Source: TMED26 sp002694075
GTDB lineage: Bacteria > Pseudomonadota > Alphaproteobacteria > Thalassobaculales > Thalassobaculaceae
Assembly (NCBI GenBank): GCA_036160575.1
Contig: JAYYDT010000041.1
Span: 1 to 25,660 of the forward strand
Length of the DNA: 25,660 bases
Direction: 5' to 3'
Shown: positions 16,063 to 23,944 of the stretch, one piece after another
How positions within the stretch are numbered: position 1 is the first letter of the stretch
Layout: each line of letters begins with the position of its first letter
Notes under the pieces: generated by a model
Seen by the model: only the letters and a program-made list of their open reading frames with translations
What the model was told of the DNA's origin: nothing
The model's database searches: none
Program-made: the position numbers and the translations under genes

Positions 16063-18234
16063 TTACGACGCCGCCTTGGCTTCCAAGCGGCGGGCGTGCA
16101 GGACCGGTTCGGTATAGCCGCTCGGTTGCGCGCGGCCAGCGAACACCAAATCGGCGGCCGCCTGGAAAGCGACGCTGTCGTCGAAATTGGGGGCCATTGG
16201 GGTGTAGGCCGAATCCCCCTCGTTTTGCCGGTCGACGACGGCGGCCATGCGCTCCAGGGTGGCGCGCACTTGCGCCGCGTCACAGACCCCGTGGTGCAGC
16301 CAGTTGGCGATATGCTGGCTGGAGATGCGCAGCGTCGCGCGGTCCTCCATTAGGCCGATATCGTTGATGTCCGGCACTTTCGAACAGCCCACGCCCTGGT
16401 CCACCCAGCGCACCACATAGCCGAGGATGCCTTGCGCGTTGTTGTCCAATTCGGCCTGGATATCGTCGGCCGACCAGTTGGGGCGGTCGGCCAGCGGCAC
16501 CGTCAAAATATCGTCAAGGGCCGCCCGCGGCCGGGATTTCAGCTCCGCCTGACGGGCCAGCACATCGACCGTGTGATAATGGGTGGCGTGCAGGGTGGCG
16601 GCGGTCGGCGACGGCACCCAGGCGGTGTTGGCGCCGGCCATTGGGTGGCCGATTTTCTGCTCCAGCATGGTTGCCATCAAATCCGGCATCGCCCACATGC
16701 CCTTGCCGATTTGGGCGTGGCCGGGCAGGCCGCAAGCCAGCCCGATGTCGACATTCCAATCCTCATAGGCCTTGATCCACGGCTGATCCTTGATGTCGGC
16801 CTTGCGCAGGAAGGGGCCGGCCTCCATGGAGGTGTGGATTTCGTCGCCGGTGCGGTCAAGGAAGCCGGTGTTGATGAAGAAGACGCGCGATTTGGCGGCG
16901 CGGATGCATTCCTTCAAGTTGACCGTGGTCCGCCGTTCCTCGTCCATGATGCCCATTTTCAAGGTGTTGCGGGCCAGGCCCAGAACATCCTCGACGCGCG
17001 CGAACAGCGTGTCGGCGAAGGCGACTTCTTCGGGGCCATGCATTTTCGGTTTGACGATGTAGACCGAGCCGGCCCGGCTGTTGCGGTAGGCGCCACCGCT
17101 CTTCAGGTCGTGGACCGCCGCTAGCGCGGTAACCATGCCGTCCAAAATACCTTCGGGGATTTCTTGGCCATCCCGGTCGAGGACCGCCGGTGTGGTCATC
17201 AAATGACCGACGTTGCGGACCAGCATCAAGGAGCGGCCATGCAGGCTCAAGCTGCCGCCGGTGGGCGCGGTGTAGGTGCGGTCGGGGTTGAGCGTGCGGG
17301 TGACCTTTTCGCCGCCCTTCACGAAGGTGTCGGTCAAATCGCCTTTTAACAGGCCCAGCCAATTGCGATAGGTGACGACCTTGTCGGCGCCGTCGACGGC
17401 GGCGACGGAATCTTCGCAATCCATGATCGTCGACATCGCCGACTCGATGACCACGTCGGCGACATGGGCGGCGTCGTCGCGGCCAATCGGATGGCCGGCG
17501 TCGATGCAGATATCGATATGCAAGCCGTTATGGCAAAGCAGAATGTGGCTTGGCGCCGCGGCGTCGCCGCGATAGCCGGCGAATTGTCCGACGTCGGCGA
17601 GGCCGACCTGACCGCCGGTGGTGGCGACCGCCAGGGTGCCGTCGACCACTTGGTAACCGCTGGCGTCACTGTGGCTGGCGCCGCCGGTCAGTGGTGCGGC
17701 ACGGTCGAGAAAGGCGCGCGCCCAGGCGATGACCTTGGCGCCGCGGGCGGGGTTGTAACCGCCGGCGCGGGTGGCGCCCTCGTCCTCGGAAATCGCGTCG
17801 GTGCCGTACAGCGCGTCATAGAGCGAGCCCCAGCGCGCGTTGGCGGCGTTCAGGGCGTAGCGCGCGTTCATCACCGGCACCACCAATTGCGGCCCGGCGA
17901 CATGGGAAATCTCGGGATCGACATCGCGCGTGTCGACGGTGAAATCGGCGCCTTCCGGTTGCAGATAGCCGATCTCGGTCAAAAACGCCTTATAGGCGGC
18001 GAAATCCAGGGCTTGGCCGGCATGCGCCTGGTGCCAGGCGTCGATTTGCGCCTGCAGGTCGTCGCGTTTGGCCAGCAGGGCGCGGTTGACCGGCGCCAGG
18101 TCGTGGATAATCGCCGACAGACCGGTCCAGAAGGCGGCGGGATCGACACCGCTACCGGGCAGGGCCTCGTCCATGATGAAACGATAAAGGCTGGCGTCGA
18201 CGGCCAAGCCGTCGGTTTCAATGCGATCGGTCAT
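16063..18234 (-). CDS. glcB: Malate synthase G
   Basis: A 723-residue malate synthase of the G isoform, condensing glyoxylate with acetyl-CoA to malate. The length equals that of E. coli GlcB, and the active-site segments fall at nearly the same positions: Arg in LVRNVGH near 338, Glu in IMDEERRTTVNL near 430, Asp in TGFLDRTGDE near 456, and the catalytic Asp in MEDRATLRISSQ near 631, preceded by a conserved Cys in VGCSKVPD. AGGAAAGACG precedes the ATG. The neighbouring hydroxyacid dehydrogenase and the thiolase/DUF35 pair suggest a catabolic island feeding C2 units. No isocitrate lyase is in the window. Confidence 0.96.
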   Translation of the reverse strand: MTDRIETDGLAVDASLYRFIMDEALPGSGVDPAAFWTGLSAIIHDLAPVNRALLAKRDDLQAQIDAWHQAHAGQALDFAAYKAFLTEIGYLQPEGADFTVDTRDVDPEISHVAGPQLVVPVMNARYALNAANARWGSLYDALYGTDAISEDEGATRAGGYNPARGAKVIAWARAFLDRAAPLTGGASHSDASGYQVVDGTLAVATTGGQVGLADVGQFAGYRGDAAAPSHILLCHNGLHIDICIDAGHPIGRDDAAHVADVVIESAMSTIMDCEDSVAAVDGADKVVTYRNWLGLLKGDLTDTFVKGGEKVTRTLNPDRTYTAPTGGSLSLHGRSLMLVRNVGHLMTTPAVLDRDGQEIPEGILDGMVTALAAVHDLKSGGAYRNSRAGSVYIVKPKMHGPEEVAFADTLFARVEDVLGLARNTLKMGIMDEERRTTVNLKECIRAAKSRVFFINTGFLDRTGDEIHTSMEAGPFLRKADIKDQPWIKAYEDWNVDIGLACGLPGHAQIGKGMWAMPDLMATMLEQKIGHPMAGANTAWVPSPTAATLHATHYHTVDVLARQAELKSRPRAALDDILTVPLADRPNWSADDIQAELDNNAQGILGYVVRWVDQGVGCSKVPDINDIGLMEDRATLRISSQHIANWLHHGVCDAAQVRATLERMAAVVDRQNEGDSAYTPMAPNFDDSVAFQAAADLVFAGRAQPSGYTEPVLHARRLEAKAAS

Positions 18235-18258
18235 CGTCTTTCCTTCTTGTCATAAGCT

Positions 18259-18276
18259 CGCCGCCCGCGGGCGGCG
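18259..18276. repeat. Perfect 18-bp GC palindrome between DUF35 and malate synthase genes
   Basis: Positions 18259-18276 form a perfect palindrome built on GCCGCCCGCGGGCGGC. It sits in the 47-base gap after the DUF35 stop and before the malate synthase start, both on the minus strand. It may be a terminator-like hairpin without a T run that separates the two units, or an operator for malate synthase. Such a loop-less palindrome favours a DNA-binding site or a shortened RNA stem. Confidence 0.45.
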
Positions 18277-18281
18277 CGCCG

Positions 18282-18677
18282 TCACGCCGGGGTGAACATG
18301 GCCACCGGCGGCCCATCGTCTTCGGTGTCTTTGTGGACCAAACGCACACTTTGGCCAACGGCCAAATTGTCCAGGTCGCAATCGACGATATTGGTCATCA
18401 TCACCGGTCCCTCGGCCAAGGTCACATAGGCGATGGCATAGGGGATCGGCGCCCGCCGCATGACGCTGTAGCTATAGATCACGCCATCGCCCGACGCGGC
18501 CTCGAAGGTCACTTTGCCGCTGCCGCAATGGGGGCAAATGTGGCGCGGGTAGTAATGCGCCTCACCGCAATCTTGGCAGCGGCCGATCATCAAGGTGCCG
18601 GCGCGGGCGGCCTCCCAGAATTCGGCGGTATCGGGATCGGCCTGCGGGGCCGGAATGCTGCGTTGTTCGCTGCTCAT
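18282..18677 (-). CDS. DUF35 zinc-ribbon/OB-fold acyl-CoA-binding protein
   Basis: A 131-residue protein with an N-terminal rubredoxin-like zinc ribbon (Cys34, Cys37, Cys48, Cys51 in CQDC and CPHC) followed by a C-terminal OB-fold (SYSVMRR, AYVTLAEGPVMMTNIVDCD). These DUF35 proteins pair with thiolase-like proteins; in ChsH2-Ltp2 of steroid degradation the pair acts as a retro-aldolase or hydratase module on CoA thioesters. The start ATG at 18677 is chosen because homology begins there. The thiolase-like gene ends five bases upstream, so the two are translated as a unit. This pairing is the strongest evidence for function. Confidence 0.9.
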   Translation of the reverse strand: MSSEQRSIPAPQADPDTAEFWEAARAGTLMIGRCQDCGEAHYYPRHICPHCGSGKVTFEAASGDGVIYSYSVMRRAPIPYAIAYVTLAEGPVMMTNIVDCDLDNLAVGQSVRLVHKDTEDDGPPVAMFTPA

Positions 18678-18682
18678 GGCGA

Positions 18683-19852
18683 TTACTCCCGTTCCATGAT
18701 GATTGTGCCGGCGCCGTGGCGGGTCCCGAGCGAGCCGCCGGTGCCGTGGGCCAGGGCCAAATCGCAATTGGCCACTTGCACCGCCGGGTGGGCCTCGCCG
18801 CGCAATTGGCGCACCGCCTCGATGACCTTGGTCATGCCGCCGCGGTTGCCGGGGTGGTTATTGCAGAGGCCGCCGCCGTCGGTGTTGAACGGGAGCTTGC
18901 CGGTGCCGGCGATCAGGTTGCCATCGGCGACCAGGCGGCCACCCTGACCTTTTTCGGCGAAACCGAGATCCTCCAACTGCATCAACACGGTGATCGTGAA
19001 GCTGTCGTAGATGGAGACATATTTAATATCGGCCGGGGTCAGCCCGGCGTCGGCAAAGGCGGCTGGGCCGCTTTCCACCGCCGCGCTATAGGTCAGGTCG
19101 ACCTTACCGCCCATTTGATGTTTCAGGGCCTCGCCGCCGCCGCGCATTTTGATCAGTGGGCGGTTCAAGGATTTGGCGATTTCCGGCGCCACCACCACCA
19201 GCGCGCCGCCGCCGTCGCTAATCACGCAGCAATCCAAGCGGTGCAGCGGGTCGGCGATCATCGGCGAATTGACCACGTCCTCGACCGTCACCACGTCGCG
19301 CAGCATGGCGTCCGGATTATGTTGGGCGTGATGCGAGGCGGCGACCTTGATCCAGGCCAGTTGTTCGCTGGTGGTACCGTATTCGTGCATATGGCGCATG
19401 GCGCACATGGCGTACATGTTGACCACGGTCGCGCCGTAGGGAAATTCGAACGCCACGTCAGGCGCACTGGCGCCGTAATTGCGCGGCGCAGTCCCGGTGG
19501 CCATGCCCTCGGCGCGCGGTCGGCCCGCGAGCGTGATCAGCGCGACCGAACATTTGCCGGCGGCGATGGCGGCGGCGGCGTGGGCGACATGGATCACATA
19601 AGACGAGCCGCCGGTTTCGGTGGTGTCGATATGGCGCAGCTTGAGGCCCATGTAGTCGGCCATCGACAGCGCCCCCAGGCCGGGCGCGTCGCCGGCGCAG
19701 AAATAGCCGTCGACATCGTCTTTGGTCAGCCCGGCGTCGGCCAAAGCGCCCTTGGCGCATTCGGCGTGCAATTGCGCCAGAGATTTATCGGTCGCTTTGC
19801 GCGTGGGGTGTTCATACGCGCCGGCAATATAGGCTTTGCCGTTGATGCTCAT
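18683..19852 (-). CDS. Thiolase-fold protein (SCP2/Ltp2-like) without the catalytic cysteine
   Basis: A 389-residue thiolase-superfamily protein, often named acetyl-CoA acetyltransferase. The region where thiolases carry the nucleophilic Cys (CATG-type) reads TTETGGSSY near residues 77-85, with no Cys. The C-terminal CxG cysteine is replaced by His369 in AHGTGG, while the conserved NxHPG histidine remains (His333 in CNNHPGNRGG). Claisen thiolysis is therefore unlikely. Together with the adjacent DUF35 gene this points to an Ltp2-like aldolase or a CoA-thioester chaperone role. A strong GGAGAGGAGAGG precedes the start. The substrate is unknown. Confidence 0.88.
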   Translation of the reverse strand: MSINGKAYIAGAYEHPTRKATDKSLAQLHAECAKGALADAGLTKDDVDGYFCAGDAPGLGALSMADYMGLKLRHIDTTETGGSSYVIHVAHAAAAIAAGKCSVALITLAGRPRAEGMATGTAPRNYGASAPDVAFEFPYGATVVNMYAMCAMRHMHEYGTTSEQLAWIKVAASHHAQHNPDAMLRDVVTVEDVVNSPMIADPLHRLDCCVISDGGGALVVVAPEIAKSLNRPLIKMRGGGEALKHQMGGKVDLTYSAAVESGPAAFADAGLTPADIKYVSIYDSFTITVLMQLEDLGFAEKGQGGRLVADGNLIAGTGKLPFNTDGGGLCNNHPGNRGGMTKVIEAVRQLRGEAHPAVQVANCDLALAHGTGGSLGTRHGAGTIIMERE

Positions 19853-19937
19853 GGCCCTCTCCTCTCCCGTTCACCACCTTCAGTGAATAAAGCAGGAGGG
19901 CCGTCGGTTCAACGCCTTGCTTGCCGGCGCGTCGGTT

Positions 19938-20324
19938 CTAACTGGCGTTGCTTTCCCGCGTGGTTGTGTAGGCCATCGCGCAATGGTGCGCGCAATAGGG
20001 CCGTCCCTCGCTGGCGCGTTCGCCGCAAAACCGGAAATCGTCGCTTTTCGGATCGCCGATGGGCCAGCAGCATTTGCTGCGATCCCATTCCTGAAAAGTC
20101 ATCGCGTTGACCGGGTTGACCGGCTGCGGCGCCGGCGCTTTTTCGGCGCGCATGATCGGCGACTGACGCTTGGGCAGGCCCATGCGATGGACCTTGCCGA
20201 CCACGGCGTTACGCGAAACCCCGATCTCCTGACCAATCTGAGTGATTGACAACCCCTTGGACCACAATGACTTCAATTGTTCGAGGCGGTCGTCGGTCCA
20301 TACCGATCCAGCAGCCTGCGCCAT
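19938..20324 (-). CDS. gcrA: GcrA cell-cycle regulator
   Basis: A 128-residue GcrA homologue. The N-terminal helix-turn-helix reads WTDDRLEQLKSLW, then ITQIGQEIGVSRNAVVGKVHRMGL, as in Caulobacter GcrA. The C-terminal sigma-70-binding region has the conserved CCWPIGDP and CGERASEGRPYCAHHCAMAY. GcrA binds sigma-70 RNA polymerase and activates promoters bearing methylated GANTC sites during the cell cycle. The ATG at 20324 is chosen over one 13 codons upstream because GGGAG lies at the right distance and homology starts nearby. Three GANTC sites lie upstream. The central linker (AEKAPAPQPVNPVN) is short. Confidence 0.94.
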   Translation of the reverse strand: MAQAAGSVWTDDRLEQLKSLWSKGLSITQIGQEIGVSRNAVVGKVHRMGLPKRQSPIMRAEKAPAPQPVNPVNAMTFQEWDRSKCCWPIGDPKSDDFRFCGERASEGRPYCAHHCAMAYTTTRESNAS

Positions 20325-20337
20325 GTTTTTCTCCCTC

Positions 20338-20361
20338 GGCACCGCAAAACCGCGTGGTGCC
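20338..20361. repeat. Short inverted repeat in the gcrA leader
   Basis: GGCACC (20338-20343) and GGTGCC (20356-20361) are perfect inverted arms 14 bases upstream of the gcrA start codon. In the mRNA they could form a stem just before the ribosome-binding site, or they may be an operator. Six-base arms are weak evidence. Confidence 0.3.
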
Positions 20362-20420
20362 ACTAAATATTGTGTTTGATGGGTTTGAGACTACAAAACT
20401 TGCCCTGATGGAACAACCCC

Positions 20421-20452
20421 GAATCGACTCGTTTAGGTGGTGAAATCGACTC
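20421..20452. promoter_or_regulatory. Cluster of three GANTC (CcrM/GcrA) sites
   Basis: GAATC (20421-20425), GACTC (20426-20430) and GACTC (20448-20452) lie within 32 bases between gcrA and the ABC importer. The second and third are inside a direct repeat, AATCGACTC, whose copies start 22 bases apart (20422 and 20444), about two helical turns. GANTC is the site methylated by CcrM in alphaproteobacteria and recognised by GcrA, so autoregulation of gcrA or control of the importer is plausible. Confidence 0.55.
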
Positions 20453-20477
20453 TTAGGAAGTTCTCACGACACCTGTT

Positions 20478-20506
20478 TTGCGCATAAATTCACCGCTTGA
20501 TACACT
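20478..20506 (+). promoter_or_regulatory. Probable sigma-70 promoter of the ABC importer operon
   Basis: TTGCGC (20478-20483) and TACACT (20501-20506) are separated by 17 bases and lie about 27 bases before the start codon. AAGGGAG (20521-20527) is a good ribosome-binding site. The promoter is 26 bases from the GANTC cluster. Confidence 0.4.
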
Positions 20507-20533
20507 CTTGGCGTGCATTAAAGGGAGTGAGCC

Positions 20534-21493
20534 ATGCGTAAGCTTCTGATTTGTTTCGCCATCGCGCTGGCGATGGGCGCCGGGGCGGTCAAAGCGGCGA
20601 TGCCCGAGGTGCGCATCGCCGTGTTGAAATTCGGCACCGTCAACTGGGTGATGGACACCATTAAACGCCAGGGCTACGACACCGCCGCCGGCTACCGCTT
20701 GGTGGTGCGCGGCTACGCCGGCAAGGCGGCGACGACCATCGCCTTCGAAGCCGGCGAGGTCGACCTTCTGGTGTCTGATTGGTTTTGGGGGCCGCGCCAG
20801 CGCGGCAAGGGCCGTGACCTTCGCTTTCAGCCCTATTCCAACGCCCTTGGCGCGCTCATGGTGACGCCGGAGATCACCGATCTGTGCGCCGTGCGCGGCC
20901 GGCGCATTGGCATTGTCGGCGGCAAATTCGACAAAAGCTGGTTGCTGTACCAAGCCCTCGCGCGCCGCGACTGCGGGGCCGAGTTGGCCGCCGGTAGCGA
21001 GGTTTTATTTGGCGCCCCGCCGTTGATGGCGCGGCAATTGCGCGATGGTCAGCTCGACGCCGTCTCGACCTTTTGGCATTGGTCGGCGCGGATGCAAGCG
21101 GCCGGCGCCCGGCGTTTGATTGATGCCGTTGGCGCCATGGCCAAGCTGGATATCGCGCCGGCGCCGGCGATGATTGGCTATCTCTGGGATCGGGGGCGTA
21201 GCGATGATGCGGCGATCACTCGGTTTTTGGTATCGGTGCGCAATGGCCAGGCGCTTTTGGCCCATGACGATGACGCTTGGCGAGCGCTGAAACCGCGCAT
21301 GAAAGGCGTTGACGCCGCCGCCCGGGCGCTTTTGCGGCGCCATTACGTGGCCGGCGTTCCGCGTCCCTGGACACCGGCGGACACGGCGGCCGCGGGGCGG
21401 TTGCACGCGCTTTTGATCGACCAGGCGCCGGCCGCCTTCAAGGCCCAAATCGGCCGCTTCGATCCGCGCTTATTCACCATTCCCCGGCCCTAG
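20534..21493 (+). CDS. ABC transporter periplasmic substrate-binding protein (NMT1/SsuA-like)
   Basis: A 319-residue protein with a cleavable Sec signal (MRKLLICFAIALAMGAGAVKA, cleavage near residue 21-22). The mature part opens with PEVRIAVLKFGTVNWVMDTI, a periplasmic-binding-protein lobe, and GEVDLLVSDWFWGPRQR and YSNALGALMVTPE are typical of NMT1/taurine-like binding proteins. Such proteins bind small organic ions, for example sulfonates, nitrate or thiamine precursors. The substrate here is not identified; the phrase VLKFGTVNW recurs, to my knowledge, in a subgroup of alphaproteobacterial importers of unknown cargo. It is the first gene of a three-gene importer and is divergent from gcrA. 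Confidence 0.87.
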   Translation: MRKLLICFAIALAMGAGAVKAAMPEVRIAVLKFGTVNWVMDTIKRQGYDTAAGYRLVVRGYAGKAATTIAFEAGEVDLLVSDWFWGPRQRGKGRDLRFQPYSNALGALMVTPEITDLCAVRGRRIGIVGGKFDKSWLLYQALARRDCGAELAAGSEVLFGAPPLMARQLRDGQLDAVSTFWHWSARMQAAGARRLIDAVGAMAKLDIAPAPAMIGYLWDRGRSDDAAITRFLVSVRNGQALLAHDDDAWRALKPRMKGVDAAARALLRRHYVAGVPRPWTPADTAAAGRLHALLIDQAPAAFKAQIGRFDPRLFTIPRP

Positions 21494-21500
21494 CGCCGCG

Positions 21501-22259
21501 ATGGCGGATCATGACGCGCGCCGCCGGGCGGCCGTTCATATCCTGTCGCTGGCGGGTTTCGTCGTCTTGTGGGCGGTCGTCGCGGCGTTCGTCGCCAGCG
21601 ATCTGCTGCCGGGGCCGTTGGCGGTCTGGCGCGCCTTTTTGGTCGAGATCGCGGTGGAAAACTACTTTGGCCATTTGGCCGCCACCCTGGCCCGTGTCGC
21701 CGCCGCCTTCACCGTGGCGATGGCGGTTGGCGGGGCGATTGGCGTCGCCCTTGGCGGCCACGCGCTCACCGACCGGCTGTTTCACGCCTGGTTGGTGCTG
21801 TTTTTAAATCTGCCGGCCTTGGTCACGGTGATTTTGTGTTACGTCTGGTTTGGCCTCACCGAAACCGCCGCGGTGACGGCGGTGGCGATCAATAAAATCC
21901 CCAATGTGGCGACCATCCTGCGTGAGGGCATGCGCGCCAGTTCCCGCGATTTGGCGGAAATGGCGACGGTCTATCGCTTTTCGCCCTGGGCGCGGGTGCG
22001 CCATTTGGTGCTGCCGGAACTGGCGCCCTATTTCGCCGCCGCGGCGCGGAACGGCCTGGCGCTGGTGTGGAAAATCGTGCTGGTGGTGGAGCTCTTGGGC
22101 CGGCCAAACGGGGTCGGGTTCCAACTGCATGTCTATTTCCAATTGTTCGACGTGGCGACCATCCTGGCCTATGCCATCGGCTTTATCGTGGTGGTTCAAG
22201 CGATTGAAATTTTGCTCCTCGATCCGTGGCAGCGACGGGCCACACGGTGGCGGCGATGA
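21501..22259 (+). CDS. ABC transporter permease (SsuC/TauC-like)
   Basis: A 252-residue inner-membrane protein with about six hydrophobic segments. The BPD_transp_1 coupling loop reads EMATVYRFSPWARVRHLVLPELAPY (near 151-176 region), an EAA-type motif in which the usual Gly is replaced by Arg. The N-terminus (LAGFVVLWAVVAAFVASDLLPGP) matches the first helix and periplasmic loop of this permease family. It begins seven bases after the binding-protein stop with a weak ribosome-binding site, and its stop overlaps the ATPase start (ATGA), so all three genes are translationally linked. Confidence 0.88.
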   Translation: MADHDARRRAAVHILSLAGFVVLWAVVAAFVASDLLPGPLAVWRAFLVEIAVENYFGHLAATLARVAAAFTVAMAVGGAIGVALGGHALTDRLFHAWLVLFLNLPALVTVILCYVWFGLTETAAVTAVAINKIPNVATILREGMRASSRDLAEMATVYRFSPWARVRHLVLPELAPYFAAAARNGLALVWKIVLVVELLGRPNGVGFQLHVYFQLFDVATILAYAIGFIVVVQAIEILLLDPWQRRATRWRR

Positions 22260-22945
22260 GCGGGCTGCGGGTGGCGGTGACGGCCAAACAATTTGGCACG
22301 GCGCCGGTGCTGGCGGACATCGCCTTTGAGCTGGCGGCCGGTGAGCGCGCCGCTTTGATCGGCCCGTCGGGGATTGGCAAAACCACTCTGTTAAGCTTGA
22401 TCGCCGGGTTGGACTCGGCGTTTGGTGGCCAGATCACGCGGCCGCCCGGCGCCTTGGCGATGGTTTTTCAAACCCCCCGTCTGTTGCCTTGGCGGACGCT
22501 CGCCCAGAACATCACCTTGGCCCATCCGGCGTGCACGCCGGGGCGCGCCCGCGCCTTGCTGGACGCCGTCGGTTTGGCGGCGGCGGCCGATCTCCACCCC
22601 GAGAAAGCCTCGCTCGGCATGCAGCGGCGGGCGGCCATGGCGCGCGCCTTGGCGGTCGCGCCGAGTTTGATCTTGATGGACGAACCTTTGGTCTCTCTCG
22701 ACGCAGCCAGCAGCGCGCGGGTGCAGGCGGTGATGGTCGATGTTCTGGACCGCAGCGGCGCGACCTGCTTGATCGCCACCCATGACCATGGCCAGGCGCT
22801 GGCCGTCGCCGACCGTTTATTGGAATTGGGTGGCAGCCCGGCGCGGCTGGTTAGCGACCGCCGCTCGCCGTTGTCGCGCCAGGCGCGCGGCGACCCCAGG
22901 GCGCGCGCCGATTTGCAGGCACGCTGGTTTCCCGCCCCATCGTGA
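22256..22945 (+). CDS. ABC transporter ATP-binding protein
   Basis: A 229-residue ATPase. Walker A is GPSGIGKT (36-43), Q-loop Gln72, Walker B LILMDE (138-143) with DEP, and the switch histidine is His176 in ATHDHGQA. The signature motif reads ASLGM (118-122) instead of LSGGQ/M: the first two Gly positions are altered, yet the RRAAMARALA helix that follows is intact. The ATG at 22256 overlaps the permease stop by three bases; an in-frame ATG ten codons earlier lies inside the permease gene. It energises the importer formed with the two upstream genes. Confidence 0.9.
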   Translation: MSGLRVAVTAKQFGTAPVLADIAFELAAGERAALIGPSGIGKTTLLSLIAGLDSAFGGQITRPPGALAMVFQTPRLLPWRTLAQNITLAHPACTPGRARALLDAVGLAAAADLHPEKASLGMQRRAAMARALAVAPSLILMDEPLVSLDAASSARVQAVMVDVLDRSGATCLIATHDHGQALAVADRLLELGGSPARLVSDRRSPLSRQARGDPRARADLQARWFPAPS

Positions 22946-22978
22946 CTTGACGGCCCATTATGCGACTTGCCGGCTCGA

Positions 22979-23911
22979 TCAGGCGGCGTTGGATGCCGTC
23001 AACGCGGCCGCTTGGGCGAGCAGGAAATCCGCCACCGCGCCGGCGGCGTCGCGGCCGGCGACCTGTTCGGCCAGCGGGTTGTAATTGGTGTTGGTGTTGA
23101 TGTCGTAGGTAAAAACCTGACCGGCTTCATCGACGATGAACTCAATGCCGGCGATTTCGATGCCGGCGGCGGCCAGGAACGCCTCGTAGCGTTGGCGGAG
23201 ATCGTCGTCGATGGCGTCGATAATGGTGAAGCTGGGCGCCGCCGTCTCGTCCGGAACCAGGCAGACCTCGGCGGGACACAGCTCAAAACCCTTGGTGGCG
23301 TCGATTTCGACCGCGTAGTGGAAGCGGCCGCCGATAAACTCGGCGCGGGTGATGATGCCGCGTGGCGCGTGGATGTAGTTCTGGATCAAGGTCACGCCAT
23401 CAATGGACTCGCTGATCGCGCCGGCGGCCACCGCCGCGCGTGCCGCCGCGGCATTGTCGAAGCCTTGCACGCCGAGCCCTTTGCCGCCGCGATTAGGCTT
23501 CAAAATCACCGGCCCCGGGCCAAAATCGGCGAGCACCCGGTCAATCGCCGCCGCCCCGAGGGCGGCGTGAGTCGCCGGCACCGCGATGCCGGCCGCTTGC
23601 AAGGCGCTGTATTGGGCCGCTTTGTTGAGCTCCAAGCGCAGCGCCGGATTGCCGTTGACGACTCGCCGGCCATGCCGTTCAAGCCAGGCGAACAGGGCGC
23701 TGGTCAATTCCGGCACCCGGTCATTGCCGCGGCTGAACGAGGACGCGCTCATACGGCTGAAAAAAACGCCGACCGGCGGCGTCTGGGTCAGGTCGACGGA
23801 ACGTTCGGCCATGTTCCAATCAACCAGACGGGCGTCGCGTCGAGCCAGGGCGGTGGCCAGCGGCGCCAGCCATTCGGGGTTTTCATGAATGACAAAAATA
23901 TCGACGGGCAT
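22979..23911 (-). CDS. ATP-grasp family ligase (RimK-like)
   Basis: A 310-residue ATP-grasp enzyme. The phosphate-binding lysine and glycine-rich loop are in ILKPNRGGKGLGVQGF (Lys138, 141-150), and the Mg2+ site is YDINTNTNYNP (Asp270, Asn272). A preceding NGNPALRLELNKAAQYSALQAAGI segment is typical of RimK/D-Ala-D-Ala ligase-like folds. Such enzymes join a carboxylate, through an acyl-phosphate, to an amine or thiol. It follows the AroE-like gene on the same strand by 33 bases and ends close to the convergent importer operon. Its acceptor and substrate are unknown, so no gene name is given. Confidence 0.85.
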   Translation of the reverse strand: MPVDIFVIHENPEWLAPLATALARRDARLVDWNMAERSVDLTQTPPVGVFFSRMSASSFSRGNDRVPELTSALFAWLERHGRRVVNGNPALRLELNKAAQYSALQAAGIAVPATHAALGAAAIDRVLADFGPGPVILKPNRGGKGLGVQGFDNAAAARAAVAAGAISESIDGVTLIQNYIHAPRGIITRAEFIGGRFHYAVEIDATKGFELCPAEVCLVPDETAAPSFTIIDAIDDDLRQRYEAFLAAAGIEIAGIEFIVDEAGQVFTYDINTNTNYNPLAEQVAGRDAAGAVADFLLAQAAALTASNAA

Positions 23912-23944
23912 CGTGAAAATTCCTTGGCGCGGAAAAAGGGCGGT

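Noticed and set aside
14604..18234. Complete glycolate oxidase (GlcDEF) plus malate synthase operon
   Set aside because: The two genes are convergent and GlcE and GlcF are absent, so this is not the glc operon arrangement.
18716..20110. Plus-strand 464-codon open frame opposite the thiolase-like gene
   Set aside because: It spans two real minus-strand genes and their intergenic gap, is rich in Gly, His and Arg, and shows no motif.
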